Positions 27,676 to 37,441 are shown, numbered from the stretch's first letter. The stretch is 64,000 nt of DNA from Herbaspirillum autotrophicum (GCF_001189915.1 NZ_LFLS01000001.1:281099-345098), one strand, 5' to 3'. Notes: a model not told the origin generated them from the letters alone. Numbers and translations are program-made.

Positions 27676-29109
27676 TTAATCGTGCTTGATGGCGATGGTC
27701 TTGAGGACGGTAAAGCCGTACAGCGCCTCAAAGCCTTTTTCGCGCCCGTGGCCGCTGGCCTTGACGCCGCCGAACGGCAATTCGACACCGCCGCCGGCAC
27801 CGTAATTGTTGATGAAGACCTGACCGCTGCGCACGGCCCGGGCGATACGCATCTGGCGCCCGCCATCGCGGGTCCAGACGCTGGCGACCAGACCGAAATC
27901 GGTGCTGTTGGCGAGGCGGATGGCGTCGGCTTCATCCTCGAAAGGCATGGCAGACAGTACCGGGCCGAATACTTCTTCCTGGGCCAGCCGATGCTGGAAC
28001 GGCACATCGCGCAACAGTGTCGGGGCCTGATAAAAACCGCCGGCCGGCGCGCCGTCGGCAATCTGTCCTTGCGCCACTACCGGAATGTTGTCGGCGGCCG
28101 CGTCGCGCAGGAAACCGGCAACCCGTTCTTGTTGCGTCTTGCGGATCAGCGGACCGCAATCCAGATCCATGGCGGCGGAGCCGACGCGCAGCTTGGAGAA
28201 CGCCTGACCAACGCGTTCCAGCACCTGTTCATAGGCGGCACGCTGGATCAGCAAGCGGCTGCCGGCGGAGCAGGTCTGGCCCGAGTTTTGCACGATGGCA
28301 TTGACGATCACCGGCAGCATGGCGTCCATGTCGGCATCGGCAAACACGATCTGCGGCGACTTGCCGCCGAGTTCCAGCGTCACCGGCGTATGGTTTTCGG
28401 CGGCGGCGCGCACCACGATCTTGCCGACATTGGGCGAGCCGGTGAAGGACACGTGATTGACGTCGGGATGTTTGATCAGCAGGTCGCCGGCTTCATGACC
28501 GTAGCCGGTGACGATATTGATGACGCCTTCAGGAAAGCCAACTTCAGCGGCCAGTTCGGCCACGCGCAACAGCGACAGGCAGGCATCTTCGGCCGGTTTG
28601 ACGACACAGGTATTGCCGGCTGCCAGGGCGCCGCCGACGCAGCGACCGAAAATCTGCATCGGATAATTCCACGGCACGATATGCGCCGTCACGCCATGCG
28701 GTTCGCGCAAGGTCATGACGGTATAGCCGGCCTGATACGGAATGGTGTCGCCATGGAATTTATCGGCGGCGCCGGCATAGAACTCGAAATAGCGGGCGAT
28801 GGCGGTGGCGTCGGCGCGCGCTTGTTTGAACGGTTTGCCGCAATCGCGGGCTTCCAGTTGCGCCAGCTCTTCATGATGCTCTTGCAGTTTGAGTGACAAT
28901 TTCATCAGCAGGCGACCGCGTTCGGCGGCGCTCAGGCGGCTCCATGCACCTTCATAGGCGCGGCGGGCGGCAGCGACGGCGAGGTCGATGTCGGCCGCGT
29001 TGCCGCGTGCCAGTGCGTCGAAGGTCTGGCCATCGGAGGGGTCAATCACGGCGATGCTTTCACCGGAAGACGGCGCCACGTGGCGGTTGTTGATGAAGTG
29101 CTGTTTCAT
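27676..29109 (-). CDS. NAD(P)-dependent aldehyde dehydrogenase
   Basis: A 477-residue enzyme oxidising an aldehyde to the acid. It has VPWNYPMQI, the cofactor motif FTGSPNVGKIV, the general base Glu in TLELGGKSPQIVF, the nucleophile Cys in NSGQTCSAGSR, and the C-terminal PFGGVKASGHGREKG. It resembles betaine-aldehyde and gamma-aminobutyraldehyde type enzymes; the substrate is not determined. It sits between two SDR genes, suggesting stepwise oxidation of an alcohol or polyol. Confidence 0.92.
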   Translation of the reverse strand: MKQHFINNRHVAPSSGESIAVIDPSDGQTFDALARGNAADIDLAVAAARRAYEGAWSRLSAAERGRLLMKLSLKLQEHHEELAQLEARDCGKPFKQARADATAIARYFEFYAGAADKFHGDTIPYQAGYTVMTLREPHGVTAHIVPWNYPMQIFGRCVGGALAAGNTCVVKPAEDACLSLLRVAELAAEVGFPEGVINIVTGYGHEAGDLLIKHPDVNHVSFTGSPNVGKIVVRAAAENHTPVTLELGGKSPQIVFADADMDAMLPVIVNAIVQNSGQTCSAGSRLLIQRAAYEQVLERVGQAFSKLRVGSAAMDLDCGPLIRKTQQERVAGFLRDAAADNIPVVAQGQIADGAPAGGFYQAPTLLRDVPFQHRLAQEEVFGPVLSAMPFEDEADAIRLANSTDFGLVASVWTRDGGRQMRIARAVRSGQVFINNYGAGGGVELPFGGVKASGHGREKGFEALYGFTVLKTIAIKHD

Positions 29110-29150
29110 GTTGCTGGCCTGTTCACAAGAAGGTTGGAGAGGGAAGAGCG

Positions 29151-29972
29151 CTACATGGCAATCGACATGCCGCCATCGACGTACAGCACGTGGCCGTTGA
29201 CGTAGGAGGCGGCATTGGATGCCAGAAATACGGCCGCACCGGCGATTTCATCGGGACGCGCCCAGCGTCCCAGCGGCGTGCGGGTGGCGAAGTGGGCATT
29301 GATCTTGGGATCGGCAATGGAGGCCGCATTGGCATCGGTGGCGACGCCGCCCGGTGCAATCGCGTTGCTGGTGATGCCGTGCGGGCCATACTCGGCAGCC
29401 AGCGCCCGCATCATGCCGGTCAAACCTTGTTTGGCGCCGGTGTAGACGGCATCGCCGGAACGCGCGATCTGGCCCGCAATCGAGGTCACCGTGATCAGGC
29501 GGCCGCTGGCTTGCGGCAGCATGATGCGCGCGGCTTCGCGCGACAGGATGTAACCGGCCACCAGATTGATGTCGAGCATGGCGTGGATTTCGTCATCGCT
29601 GAATTCCAGCAGCGGCTTGCGGTGACGCAGGCCGGCATTGTTGACCAGAATGTCGAGCCGGCCGTACTGTTGCCCGATGCTGCTGAACGCGGCCTTGACG
29701 GCATTGTTATCGGTGACGTCGAACGCCATGGCGCTGGCCGACAAGCCTTGCGCGGTGATGGTATTGACGGCGGCATCAAGCGTAGTCCGGTCGCGGCCAT
29801 TCAGGATCACGTGAGCGCCGCAGCCGGCCATGGCCTGGGCAATACACAAACCGATATCGCGCGCAGCGCCGGTGACGAGGGCGACTTTTCCGGACAGCGA
29901 GAAATGCTGCAAATAAGGTTGCAAATAAGGCTGCAGATCGGGTTGAGACGAGGGTTGATGCGCTTGAGTCAT
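29151..29972 (-). CDS. SDR-family oxidoreductase (gluconate 5-dehydrogenase-like)
   Basis: A 273-residue short-chain dehydrogenase. After a glutamine/proline-rich N-terminal extension (LQPYLQPYLQ repeat at about residues 13-22), the cofactor motif TGAARDIGLCIA appears, then NNAG, catalytic Ser in VTSIAG and Tyr-x3-Lys in YTGAKQG. An Asn-Gly-Arg after the second strand points to NADP. It is similar in layout to IdnO/gluconate 5-dehydrogenase. It is the first gene of the operon and is driven by the promoter at 30109-30137. The start at 29972 is preceded by GGAA. Confidence 0.88.
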   Translation of the reverse strand: MTQAHQPSSQPDLQPYLQPYLQHFSLSGKVALVTGAARDIGLCIAQAMAGCGAHVILNGRDRTTLDAAVNTITAQGLSASAMAFDVTDNNAVKAAFSSIGQQYGRLDILVNNAGLRHRKPLLEFSDDEIHAMLDINLVAGYILSREAARIMLPQASGRLITVTSIAGQIARSGDAVYTGAKQGLTGMMRALAAEYGPHGITSNAIAPGGVATDANAASIADPKINAHFATRTPLGRWARPDEIAGAAVFLASNAASYVNGHVLYVDGGMSIAM

Positions 29973-30108
29973 GTCTGTTCCAGTTCGGGGCAAAGACGCG
30001 ACATTAGCATTGCACGGGCTGCTGAGGGTGGCGTCGATTCCATGGAACTGCTGTCTCCTGTCATGAGGCGGTGGCCGTCGTGTTTTTTCGCGGCTTCTGA
30101 TCTGCGCC

Positions 30109-30151
30109 AATCTAAAGTAGCGAAATAAAGATGTCAACTAATATTACTAAT
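30109..30151 (-). promoter_or_regulatory. Promoter of the catabolic operon with overlapping operator candidate
   Basis: On the minus strand a perfect -35 TTGACA (30132-30137) is separated by 17 bases from a -10 TAGATT (30109-30114). Touching the -35 is a direct repeat ACTAAT-ATT-ACTAAT at 30137-30151 with a central palindrome TAATATTA (30139-30146). It lies in the divergent spacer between the SDR operon and the GntR gene and is the likely binding site for that regulator. The rest of the spacer (29973-30284) shows no gene. Confidence 0.7.
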
Positions 30152-30284
30152 CTGACTTGGTTGTAAGCCGGATCGGCCATTGTTGTTGTGGCAACGGTAT
30201 TCTGAGTCAACCTGCTGCCACGCGCTAAAATCCGGTACGATGCGAGGCAAATCACGCGATAACGCGATTACCGGGACAATTGCC

Positions 30285-31106
30285 ATGCCGAAATCTGCCA
30301 ACGAAATCAGTCAAGACAGCAGCGACAGCGTCGCCAAAGTTGTCAATATCAAGACGCCCGGTTTGTCGGCAGATGCGCTGGCGCTGGCGGCTGCCGGGCT
30401 CGGGCCGATCCGGCTGGAGCGCTTTGCCGAGCGCGTCTACGAAAACCTGTTCCATGCCATCGTCGAAGGCAAGATCGCGGTCGGCAGCCGGTTGCCTTCG
30501 GAAAATGATCTGGCGGCGCTGTTCGATGTGTCGCGCCCGATTGTGCGGCAGGCGCTGGACCGCTTGCGCGAAGATCAACTGGTGGAATCGATCCGCGGCT
30601 CCGGCACCTACGTCAAAGACAAGCCGGAACTGGCCGCCACCTTGCCCGACGCCGAGCCGGCCGAGCGCATCGGCCACATCATGAATGGTCTGGAATTGCG
30701 CATGGTGATCGAGCCTGAATGCGCCTACATGGCAGCGTTGCGCCGCAGCGCTTCGGATCTGGAGCAGATGGAACTGATGCTGGGCAAGCTGGAAGAAGCC
30801 AATGCTACCGGCGCGATTGCCCACCATTTCGATTACGCCTTCCATGAAGCGATTGCGGCTGCCACGGCCAACCAGCGTTTCGTACAAATTCTGAAGACGC
30901 TGGAATACGACGTCAGCCACGCCGTCAATCTGTTGCGCCATCTGGTGCATATTCAACCGTGGAAACGCTCGGAGGACGCCATGGCGGAGCATCGCCGGCT
31001 GTTTGAGCTGATCCGTCAGCAAGATGCCGAAGGCGCGCGCCGCGCCATGCGCGGTCACATTGAAAATGCCCGCAGCCGCATGTTCAACAGCCGGCCGGGT
31101 CTGTAA
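30285..31106 (+). CDS. GntR-family (FadR subfamily) transcriptional regulator
   Basis: A 273-residue regulator. The N-terminal winged helix (about residues 40-110) includes GSRLPSENDLAALFDVSRPIVRQALDRLRED; the C-terminal FCD domain is all-helical with metal-ligand type residues in DYAFHEAIAAA and AEHRRLFELI. FadR-type regulators respond to organic acids. Divergent from the SDR-ALDH operon, it most likely represses it. The start is uncertain: 30285 (MPKSANE) is used; 30240 is also in frame. Confidence 0.88.
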   Translation: MPKSANEISQDSSDSVAKVVNIKTPGLSADALALAAAGLGPIRLERFAERVYENLFHAIVEGKIAVGSRLPSENDLAALFDVSRPIVRQALDRLREDQLVESIRGSGTYVKDKPELAATLPDAEPAERIGHIMNGLELRMVIEPECAYMAALRRSASDLEQMELMLGKLEEANATGAIAHHFDYAFHEAIAAATANQRFVQILKTLEYDVSHAVNLLRHLVHIQPWKRSEDAMAEHRRLFELIRQQDAEGARRAMRGHIENARSRMFNSRPGL

Positions 31107-31172
31107 CCGGCAGCGCTGTCCGGCATGCCGGCTTGTAAAACCATTTAACAAATATTTTCTGGAAGTGCCTTC

Positions 31173-32129
31173 ATGGAATTGCGTCAACTGCGTTACTTCG
31201 TCGCCATCGTCGATCACGGTTCCTTGTCACGCGCGGCGCGTGTATTGCATATTGCGCAGCCGGCGCTGACCCAGCAAATCCGGCAACTCGAAGAAGAGCT
31301 GGAGGCGCAGTTGCTGCACCGTTCGGCGCAAGGCGTCATTGCAACCGATGCCGGCAAGATTTTCTATGAACATGCGCAGGCGATCCTGAAGCAGGTCACC
31401 GATGCCAAGTCGGCGGTCTCGCAATCGACCGACAAGCCATCCGGCACGGTGGCGCTGGGCATTCCGCAAAGTGTGTCGGGCGCGCTGGCGTTGCCTTTGC
31501 TGACGGCGATCCGGGCCACCTATCCGGATATCACCTTGTTGCTGACCGAAGAATTGACCGGCAATCTGATTGTGCAGTTGCGCTCGGGGCGCATCAACCT
31601 GGCGGTATTGTTTGACGACGGTCAATTGTCGGCCTTCGCCAATACGCCGATGGTGGAAGAAGAAATGATGTACATCACGCGCGCCAAATCGCAGTACGGC
31701 GCGCACCGCAAGTCGGTGACGCTGGCCAAGGCGATTGCCGCGCCGCTGATCTTGCCCGGCTTGCAGCATGGCGTGCGGCCGCGCATCGAAAATATCGTGC
31801 GCACGCAAGGCATGTCGCTCGACAACGTGATCGAGATCAATTCGGTGGCGATTCTGAAATCGGCGATTCTGGCCGATATCGGCGCCACCATCTTGCCGGT
31901 GGCGCCATTGCTGGCCGAAATTGAACGCGGCGACATGGTGGCGCATACCATCAGCGGTGAAAAAATTTCGCGCACGCTGGTCTTGTGCGCGTCGAAAAAT
32001 ATTCCGCTGACCAATGCTGCTGCGGCAGTAGAGCGGCTGGTGCTGGATGTGACCGATGAGTTGTGTCGCAACGGCCGCTGGCGGCATGCGCAGGCGCTGG
32101 CACGCGACGGCGGATCAAGCCAGCGCTGA
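31173..32129 (+). CDS. LysR-family regulator (Cbl/Nac-like)
   Basis: A 318-residue regulator. The helix-turn-helix (GSLSRAARVLHIAQPALTQQIRQLEEEL) lies at residues 18-45, followed by a long effector domain. The first ten residues MELRQLRYFV are typical of the subgroup controlling nitrogen, sulfur or aromatic metabolism. It follows the GntR gene by 66 bases on the same strand and may be cotranscribed with it. It converges with the RTX gene, with only 9 bases between the stop codons. Confidence 0.88.
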   Translation: MELRQLRYFVAIVDHGSLSRAARVLHIAQPALTQQIRQLEEELEAQLLHRSAQGVIATDAGKIFYEHAQAILKQVTDAKSAVSQSTDKPSGTVALGIPQSVSGALALPLLTAIRATYPDITLLLTEELTGNLIVQLRSGRINLAVLFDDGQLSAFANTPMVEEEMMYITRAKSQYGAHRKSVTLAKAIAAPLILPGLQHGVRPRIENIVRTQGMSLDNVIEINSVAILKSAILADIGATILPVAPLLAEIERGDMVAHTISGEKISRTLVLCASKNIPLTNAAAAVERLVLDVTDELCRNGRWRHAQALARDGGSSQR

Positions 32130-32138
32130 ACCACCGCC

Positions 32139-35100
32139 TCAGTGCGACACCGTCAGTAATACTTGCGCCTGGTTGACTTGCTGGTGGCTCAGGTTGCTCT
32201 GTGCCGCCGGCGGCGGTGCAAATGCGGCCATGGCCTGAATCAGCTGGTCGACCTCGGTGTGATGCAAGGTCAGACCGTCTGCGGTCCTGATCTGCTCAAT
32301 CTGGTTGCCGCTGCCGGCAATGCCACTCGCATACCAGTCTTTCACGATGATCTGATCGGTGCTTGCCGTCACATTGATGTGCAGATCGTCGCCGACATGC
32401 GCAAACCGCAGATCGCTCTGCCGGATGTCCGTCAATTGCAGCACATCGGTATTGCCGGGCGTGGCATCCTGCTCCACGATCAGGTCCTGGCCGTCGCCGC
32501 TGCCGAACACATAGGTGTCATTGCCGGCGCCGCCGATCAGCGTGTCGTTGCCTTTGCCGCCGGTGAGCATGTTGTTGCCGCGATTGCCGACCAGCGTGTT
32601 ATCGAGCGCATTGCCGGTGCCGTTGATATTCTCTTCCCATAATTTGATCGGTTCCACGGTGTAAATGAAATAGGCGTTGGCCACTTGCGCGTCGGCACGG
32701 AAATCGGCAATTGATACATAACGGGTCATATCGTTCACCAGACCGCGACCCGAGTCGGCAATATAGAAACCGTTGATATCGCCGGTGGCGCTGTCGCAGG
32801 CGACGCCGGTGACGGTGACCGCGTGGTTCACGCCGCCGTGATCCAGATAGGCGTCGTCTTGCCACAGCTTGCCGGCATTCAGGCCAATGATGATGCCACG
32901 CCCGCCCTTGATCAGGTTGGCAATGGCTTGTTCGTTGTAGCCCATGAGCACGCCGTTGCGAATGCCGTAGCTGTCCAGCAACGCCTGCTGACCAAGGTAG
33001 TTGGAGCCGCCGCGTTGATAATCGGTGGCGGTCGGATCGGTCACGGCCCAGCCGTTGTCAATCGCCTTTTGCACCACGTCTGCTTCCGACAAGGCCAGAT
33101 TGGCCTGCCTCCCCAGATTGGCAATACTGGTCAGGGCACAGGTTCCCGCGTAACCGGCGACGGCGTCGCCTTGCAGGTAATCGAGCTCATGCGCCTTGGG
33201 ATAACCGTAGACCAGAATATCGACGCCGTCGGCAATGCCTTTTTCGGGCTTGGAAAAATCCAGCAGATGCAGATTCTCGATATGCTCGCCGAGGGTATGG
33301 CTGATGCTGGCGTTGACCGTATCATTACCTTCGTCAGCCAGTTCCAGCACCCGGTCGCCGAGGTTGTCCACATCATAAGTATCGTTGCCGCGCCCGCCGA
33401 TCATGAGGTCGGCACCCGTCACGCCATCCAGAATGTTGTCCTGGTCATTGCCGATCAGCGTGTTGTCGAGGCTGTTGCCGGTGCCATTGATGCGCTCTCC
33501 TGCCAGCAGCCGCAACTCTTCAATATGGGCATTGAGAATGTAGTTGGTGCTGGCGATGACGGTGTCGTAACCTTCATCCTGCCGTTCCAGAATCACATCG
33601 TTGACGCTGTTGACGATATAGCTGTCGTCGCCGCTGCCGCCGCGCATGCGGTCGGCACCGGCACCGCCGTCGATATAGTCATCGCCGATGCCGCCAACAA
33701 TCGTATCGCTGCCGGCGCCGCCATACAGGAAATTGCTGTCGCGGGTGCCGGCGGCAAGGGCTTGCTCGTTGCTGGCGGCACCACCGACGAGCAGGTCGTC
33801 GCCGTCGCCGCCGTAAATCACATCGTTGCCGGCGCCGCCAAACAGACGATCGTCACCATCTTCGCCATATTGCGCATCGTCACCGCTGCCGCCTTGCAAT
33901 TCATCGTTGCCGGTTCCGCCCCAGAGCTGGTCGTCACCCCAGCCACCGACCATCAGATCGGTGCCGGCGCCGCCGCGCATGACATCGTCGTCAGTCTCTT
34001 CGGCGCGCAAGGTCTGGCGCGGATCGTTGACCGGATTGAAGCCGATCATGATGTCGTTGCCGTCACCGCCCCACATGCGGTCATTGCCGCTGCCGCCAAA
34101 CATTTTGTCGGCGCCGCTGCCACCATCCAGGATGTCATCGCCATCCCCGCCATTGAGTTCATCGTTGCCGGCCGCGCCGGACAAGCTGTCGTTACCTTCG
34201 TCTCCGATGACCAGATCGTTATCATTGCCGCCGTCCATGTCGTCGTCACCGAGACCGCCAGACATCTGGTCATTGCCATCGCCGCCGAACAGGGTGTCAT
34301 TATCGGTTTCACCGGCGTCGAGGGTTTGCTTGGCTTCATTGGTTCCCGTGAAGCCGATCAGGATGTCGTCACCATCACCGCCGTTCAGGGTGTCGTTGCC
34401 GACCTGTCCAAACAGCTTGTCGTCACCGGCGCCGCCGTCGAGCATGTCATTGCCGGCATCGCCGTGCAATTCGTCGTTGCCGTCTTCACCATACAGCCCG
34501 TCATCGCCGTCGTAACCGACTAGCAGATCGTTGCCGGTGCCGCCCCAGACCGTGTCGTTGCGGCTGCTGCCGCCGACCATATCATCGCCGTCACCGCCGT
34601 AAAAATGGATCAGGCCGGCGCCGGGCAACCAGCTCACGTTACTGTAGTAGCGCGCATCGAAGCGGTCCTCGCCGGCGGTGCCGACCAGTGCCGTATTGTC
34701 GTTGGTCTGCTTGATCTGGTCGGTCTGCCAGTCGTGCCACGCGGTTTCACCGTAATGGGTTTTCCAGGGCACCAGGTTACCGTTGATGCTGACATACTGA
34801 TCGACGATGGTGCCCATGCTGATCGTGCGGTGATTGCCGGTGCTGCGCAAGCTTGCATAATTGCTGACCGGTGCTGCAGGGGCGGTGAGCGTATTGCGCG
34901 CAGTGACCGGCACGATTGCAGTGGCGTCGGCCACGCTGCGGGCGTCCGCGTTGCCGGCAGTGTAAAAATGGTAGTCGCTGGCGCGCACACTGCTCAGCCC
35001 GGCGTCGGCCAATGCTGCCTGCAAGGCAGTCAGTTCATTGACGCTGTCCGCTGCATTGTCGGCATTGGCGGCCTGATTCAGTACGCCATCTTCATTCCAA

Positions 35101-36725
35101 TCGCGCCAGGCCGACAGGCCATCCAATTCGGCATCACGCAGTTGGCCGTCCTGATCGACATCGCGTGCCGTCAATTGTGCCGCCGTCACTGCCGCACCGG
35201 CACTGTCGACAATGCGCAAGGTCTTGCCGGCAATCGACCGCGCGTGGTCGGTCGACGCAGAGCGGCTTTCGTAAAAGGCACCAATCGGGCGCAGGTCCGG
35301 CGCAAAACAAGCGGTGGGGACGACGGGCGGCAGACTCAGTCGGTTGGCATGGATCAAATAGTCGGTGGAAGCATTCACCAGATTTTCAAACCGGGAGCGG
35401 TGGAGCGCGCCGTTGCCCATGGCGGCCCAGGCGGCGTGATCGGCCGCGGTGGCCGCCGCGGTGTGGTCGAACTGAAAGCGGTCGTTGCCCCAGACACTGC
35501 CGTTGACCGAGGTCTGCAGCAAGGTAAAGCCGGCGATATGGGCGCCGCCGATGGTGTGCAGGCGGCGACTGATTTCACCGCTGCCCGGATGGTAACTGTA
35601 ATCGCCGGCAGTACCGTCAGCCAGTACACCGGGGGCAGGGCTGCCCATGCCCATGGCGCCGAGGTAGGCGCCGCCGGCAAAGACATGCGCCTTGCCGTCC
35701 GCATAGAACGAGACATTGCCATTGGCGGCCACATTGCCTTGCAAGGAGGTGCCGTCGGCCCGTTGTAATTGAAATTCGGATTGACCGGTTTGGTTATTGG
35801 TGGTGGTGACCAGTGTCAGGTTGGCCAGTGCGCCGCTGGTAATGGGCTGCATGGTAATCGAATACACCCGTGGTGTCGCGTTGGCAGCATCGGTATCGGC
35901 CTTGACCGTGGCCACCATGGTGGTCACGCCGTCCGCTGTGGCACTAATGCTCAGGTCGCTCAGGGCCACTGGCGACGGGTTGAGGGCGGGCGTGGCAGAT
36001 GGTGTGGCAGGTTGCGCAGTGCCCAATGCATTCGCCACCGCATCCTGAATATTTTTCACCCCATTGGCCAGCGCCATTCCTGCTGCTCTGGCACCACCGC
36101 CCACATGCGCGCCCAATGTGGAGGCCCAGTTGACGATACAATTCATCGCTGATTTTTCACAATTAACCTGAGCAAAATCCTGGCCGAGACCGCCGAGACT
36201 GAGCGGCAATCTGTCGCCCAATGTTCCTGACCAGCCGGATTCCTCGGAAAAACCGAAGCCGTCTCTTCCTGTGGCGCTTTGACGATCGTACTTGATAATT
36301 GGACTGGCTTCCGGTATGCCTTTTGTTGCGATACGTCCCAATACAGAGCGGGCCAAGGCATCCGAGACATCCTGAAATCTTTTGTCGGTAATCACTTTGC
36401 CCGTTAGCGCGCCATACGCCATGGTATACCCGCGCACAAATTCACTTTTAAACGAGCCATCGTTTGCGTTGATCGCCGTTGCATTCTCGAGCCAGTTTGA
36501 CAAGATATTCAAATTGCTCAAGGTATTCTGATTGTTCAAGACATTCTGCTCGCTCAAGACATTCTGCGCGTGGATGATCTGGATGTTGGCGTCGACGATA
36601 TCCTTGACATAGCGATAACCCGCCGGATACTGCTTGTTGGTCATGTACGTGTTGATTTGTGCTTGTTGCTCCGGGGTCAGGTTGACGAGGATAGTTTCAG
36701 TCCCAACGAGGGAAGTTTCAGTCAT
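32139..36725 (-). CDS. RTX protein with embedded papain/C39-like cysteine peptidase domain
   Basis: A 1528-residue secreted protein without a signal peptide, as expected for type I secretion. The N-terminal third is non-repetitive, with an Asn/Gln/Leu repeat (QNVLSEQNVLNNQNTL) near residues 53-78 and an EF-hand-like DVDQDGQLRDAEL near 520. About fifteen RTX units of GGxGxDxxx type fill about residues 705-1050, with smaller blocks near 1080-1125 and 1370-1405. Between them, at about 1170-1355, is a peptidase-like module with Cys1196 (AGTCALTS), His1301 (GVNHAVTVTG) and Asp1324 (YIADSG). The C-terminus resembles RTX export signals. AGGAG precedes the start. Nearby type I secretion genes are absent. 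Confidence 0.85.
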   Translation of the reverse strand: MTETSLVGTETILVNLTPEQQAQINTYMTNKQYPAGYRYVKDIVDANIQIIHAQNVLSEQNVLNNQNTLSNLNILSNWLENATAINANDGSFKSEFVRGYTMAYGALTGKVITDKRFQDVSDALARSVLGRIATKGIPEASPIIKYDRQSATGRDGFGFSEESGWSGTLGDRLPLSLGGLGQDFAQVNCEKSAMNCIVNWASTLGAHVGGGARAAGMALANGVKNIQDAVANALGTAQPATPSATPALNPSPVALSDLSISATADGVTTMVATVKADTDAANATPRVYSITMQPITSGALANLTLVTTTNNQTGQSEFQLQRADGTSLQGNVAANGNVSFYADGKAHVFAGGAYLGAMGMGSPAPGVLADGTAGDYSYHPGSGEISRRLHTIGGAHIAGFTLLQTSVNGSVWGNDRFQFDHTAAATAADHAAWAAMGNGALHRSRFENLVNASTDYLIHANRLSLPPVVPTACFAPDLRPIGAFYESRSASTDHARSIAGKTLRIVDSAGAAVTAAQLTARDVDQDGQLRDAELDGLSAWRDWNEDGVLNQAANADNAADSVNELTALQAALADAGLSSVRASDYHFYTAGNADARSVADATAIVPVTARNTLTAPAAPVSNYASLRSTGNHRTISMGTIVDQYVSINGNLVPWKTHYGETAWHDWQTDQIKQTNDNTALVGTAGEDRFDARYYSNVSWLPGAGLIHFYGGDGDDMVGGSSRNDTVWGGTGNDLLVGYDGDDGLYGEDGNDELHGDAGNDMLDGGAGDDKLFGQVGNDTLNGGDGDDILIGFTGTNEAKQTLDAGETDNDTLFGGDGNDQMSGGLGDDDMDGGNDNDLVIGDEGNDSLSGAAGNDELNGGDGDDILDGGSGADKMFGGSGNDRMWGGDGNDIMIGFNPVNDPRQTLRAEETDDDVMRGGAGTDLMVGGWGDDQLWGGTGNDELQGGSGDDAQYGEDGDDRLFGGAGNDVIYGGDGDDLLVGGAASNEQALAAGTRDSNFLYGGAGSDTIVGGIGDDYIDGGAGADRMRGGSGDDSYIVNSVNDVILERQDEGYDTVIASTNYILNAHIEELRLLAGERINGTGNSLDNTLIGNDQDNILDGVTGADLMIGGRGNDTYDVDNLGDRVLELADEGNDTVNASISHTLGEHIENLHLLDFSKPEKGIADGVDILVYGYPKAHELDYLQGDAVAGYAGTCALTSIANLGRQANLALSEADVVQKAIDNGWAVTDPTATDYQRGGSNYLGQQALLDSYGIRNGVLMGYNEQAIANLIKGGRGIIIGLNAGKLWQDDAYLDHGGVNHAVTVTGVACDSATGDINGFYIADSGRGLVNDMTRYVSIADFRADAQVANAYFIYTVEPIKLWEENINGTGNALDNTLVGNRGNNMLTGGKGNDTLIGGAGNDTYVFGSGDGQDLIVEQDATPGNTDVLQLTDIRQSDLRFAHVGDDLHINVTASTDQIIVKDWYASGIAGSGNQIEQIRTADGLTLHHTEVDQLIQAMAAFAPPPAAQSNLSHQQVNQAQVLLTVSH

Positions 36726-36736
36726 AACTGCTCCTT

Positions 36737-37441
36737 TTATTTCAGGCGGGTGAATGATGCCGGGGGAATTTGCAAACTCTTGATGTAGGTCGTGACTTTC
36801 TGGTCTATGGCGTAAAATTCAGACGGACTCCGGTTTTCCAGGGAATACTCTATTTCCACATCAGGATGTATTTTTCTCATGATCATCATCCCTAAATAAC
36901 CATCTATGGGGCTTTCGGGAAGTCGCAGATGCACCCGCGCGACGACGTCTTCACCATCAAATCCTTGATACGCAAAGTAAGTAGTTTGGGTGAGAAATTT
37001 CTTATTTATTTCGTCGACATAGGTTGTCATCTTGCCGTCAGTTTTTACGGGCGTTTTTTTTCTCAATTTCTGCAGAAGTGCATTGATCATCAACTTTCCA
37101 TTCGGCGGTCTTTCGATTAGTACAAAGGCGCCATTTTTGCTGTAGTTTGGATGGGGATTTTCTACGTCATCAAAATCAAATTCAAAGACAAAATAATATG
37201 TCCGCTTTTTTTGATATTCCAAAGAAAAGCTGCCCCAATGCCTTGCAGGCACATAAAACATATGATCAGGATTTTTTTTTGACGTGCCATCAGGCCGATT
37301 GCCAGATAAATCAAATGTAACCGGGTCGAACGTCGGAGAATTCTGGCGTGCGTTATAGAAACTCACCGAAACGCCAATCAAAAGTGCCGCCAGAATTAGC
37401 GCGACAGGCAGGCCAATGAACCAAAGAAAAAATGTTTTCAT
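36737..37441 (-). CDS. Membrane-anchored hypothetical protein upstream of RTX gene
   Basis: A 234-residue protein of no recognised family. It begins MKTFFLWFIGLPVALILAAL, one membrane segment or uncleaved signal, followed by a soluble extracytoplasmic part rich in aromatic and charged residues. The coding sequence is visibly more AT-rich than the flanking core genes. It ends 11 bases before the RTX start, so the two are probably cotranscribed with this gene first. A role in handling, anchoring or neutralising the RTX product is a guess from position only. The start lacks a strong ribosome binding site. A truncated second copy of its start lies at 38454-38606. Confidence 0.7.
   Translation of the reverse strand: MKTFFLWFIGLPVALILAALLIGVSVSFYNARQNSPTFDPVTFDLSGNRPDGTSKKNPDHMFYVPARHWGSFSLEYQKKRTYYFVFEFDFDDVENPHPNYSKNGAFVLIERPPNGKLMINALLQKLRKKTPVKTDGKMTTYVDEINKKFLTQTTYFAYQGFDGEDVVARVHLRLPESPIDGYLGMMIMRKIHPDVEIEYSLENRSPSEFYAIDQKVTTYIKSLQIPPASFTRLK

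Noticed and set aside
32823..34523. Long plus-strand open frame opposite the RTX repeats
   Set aside because: Its Val/Ala/Ile-rich repetitive product is the mirror of the Gly-Asp repeat codons; no ribosome binding site or family.
33575..34610. CRISPR-like or satellite DNA repeats
   Set aside because: The periodicity is explained by degenerate nonapeptide RTX codons; no constant repeats or unique spacers of CRISPR type.
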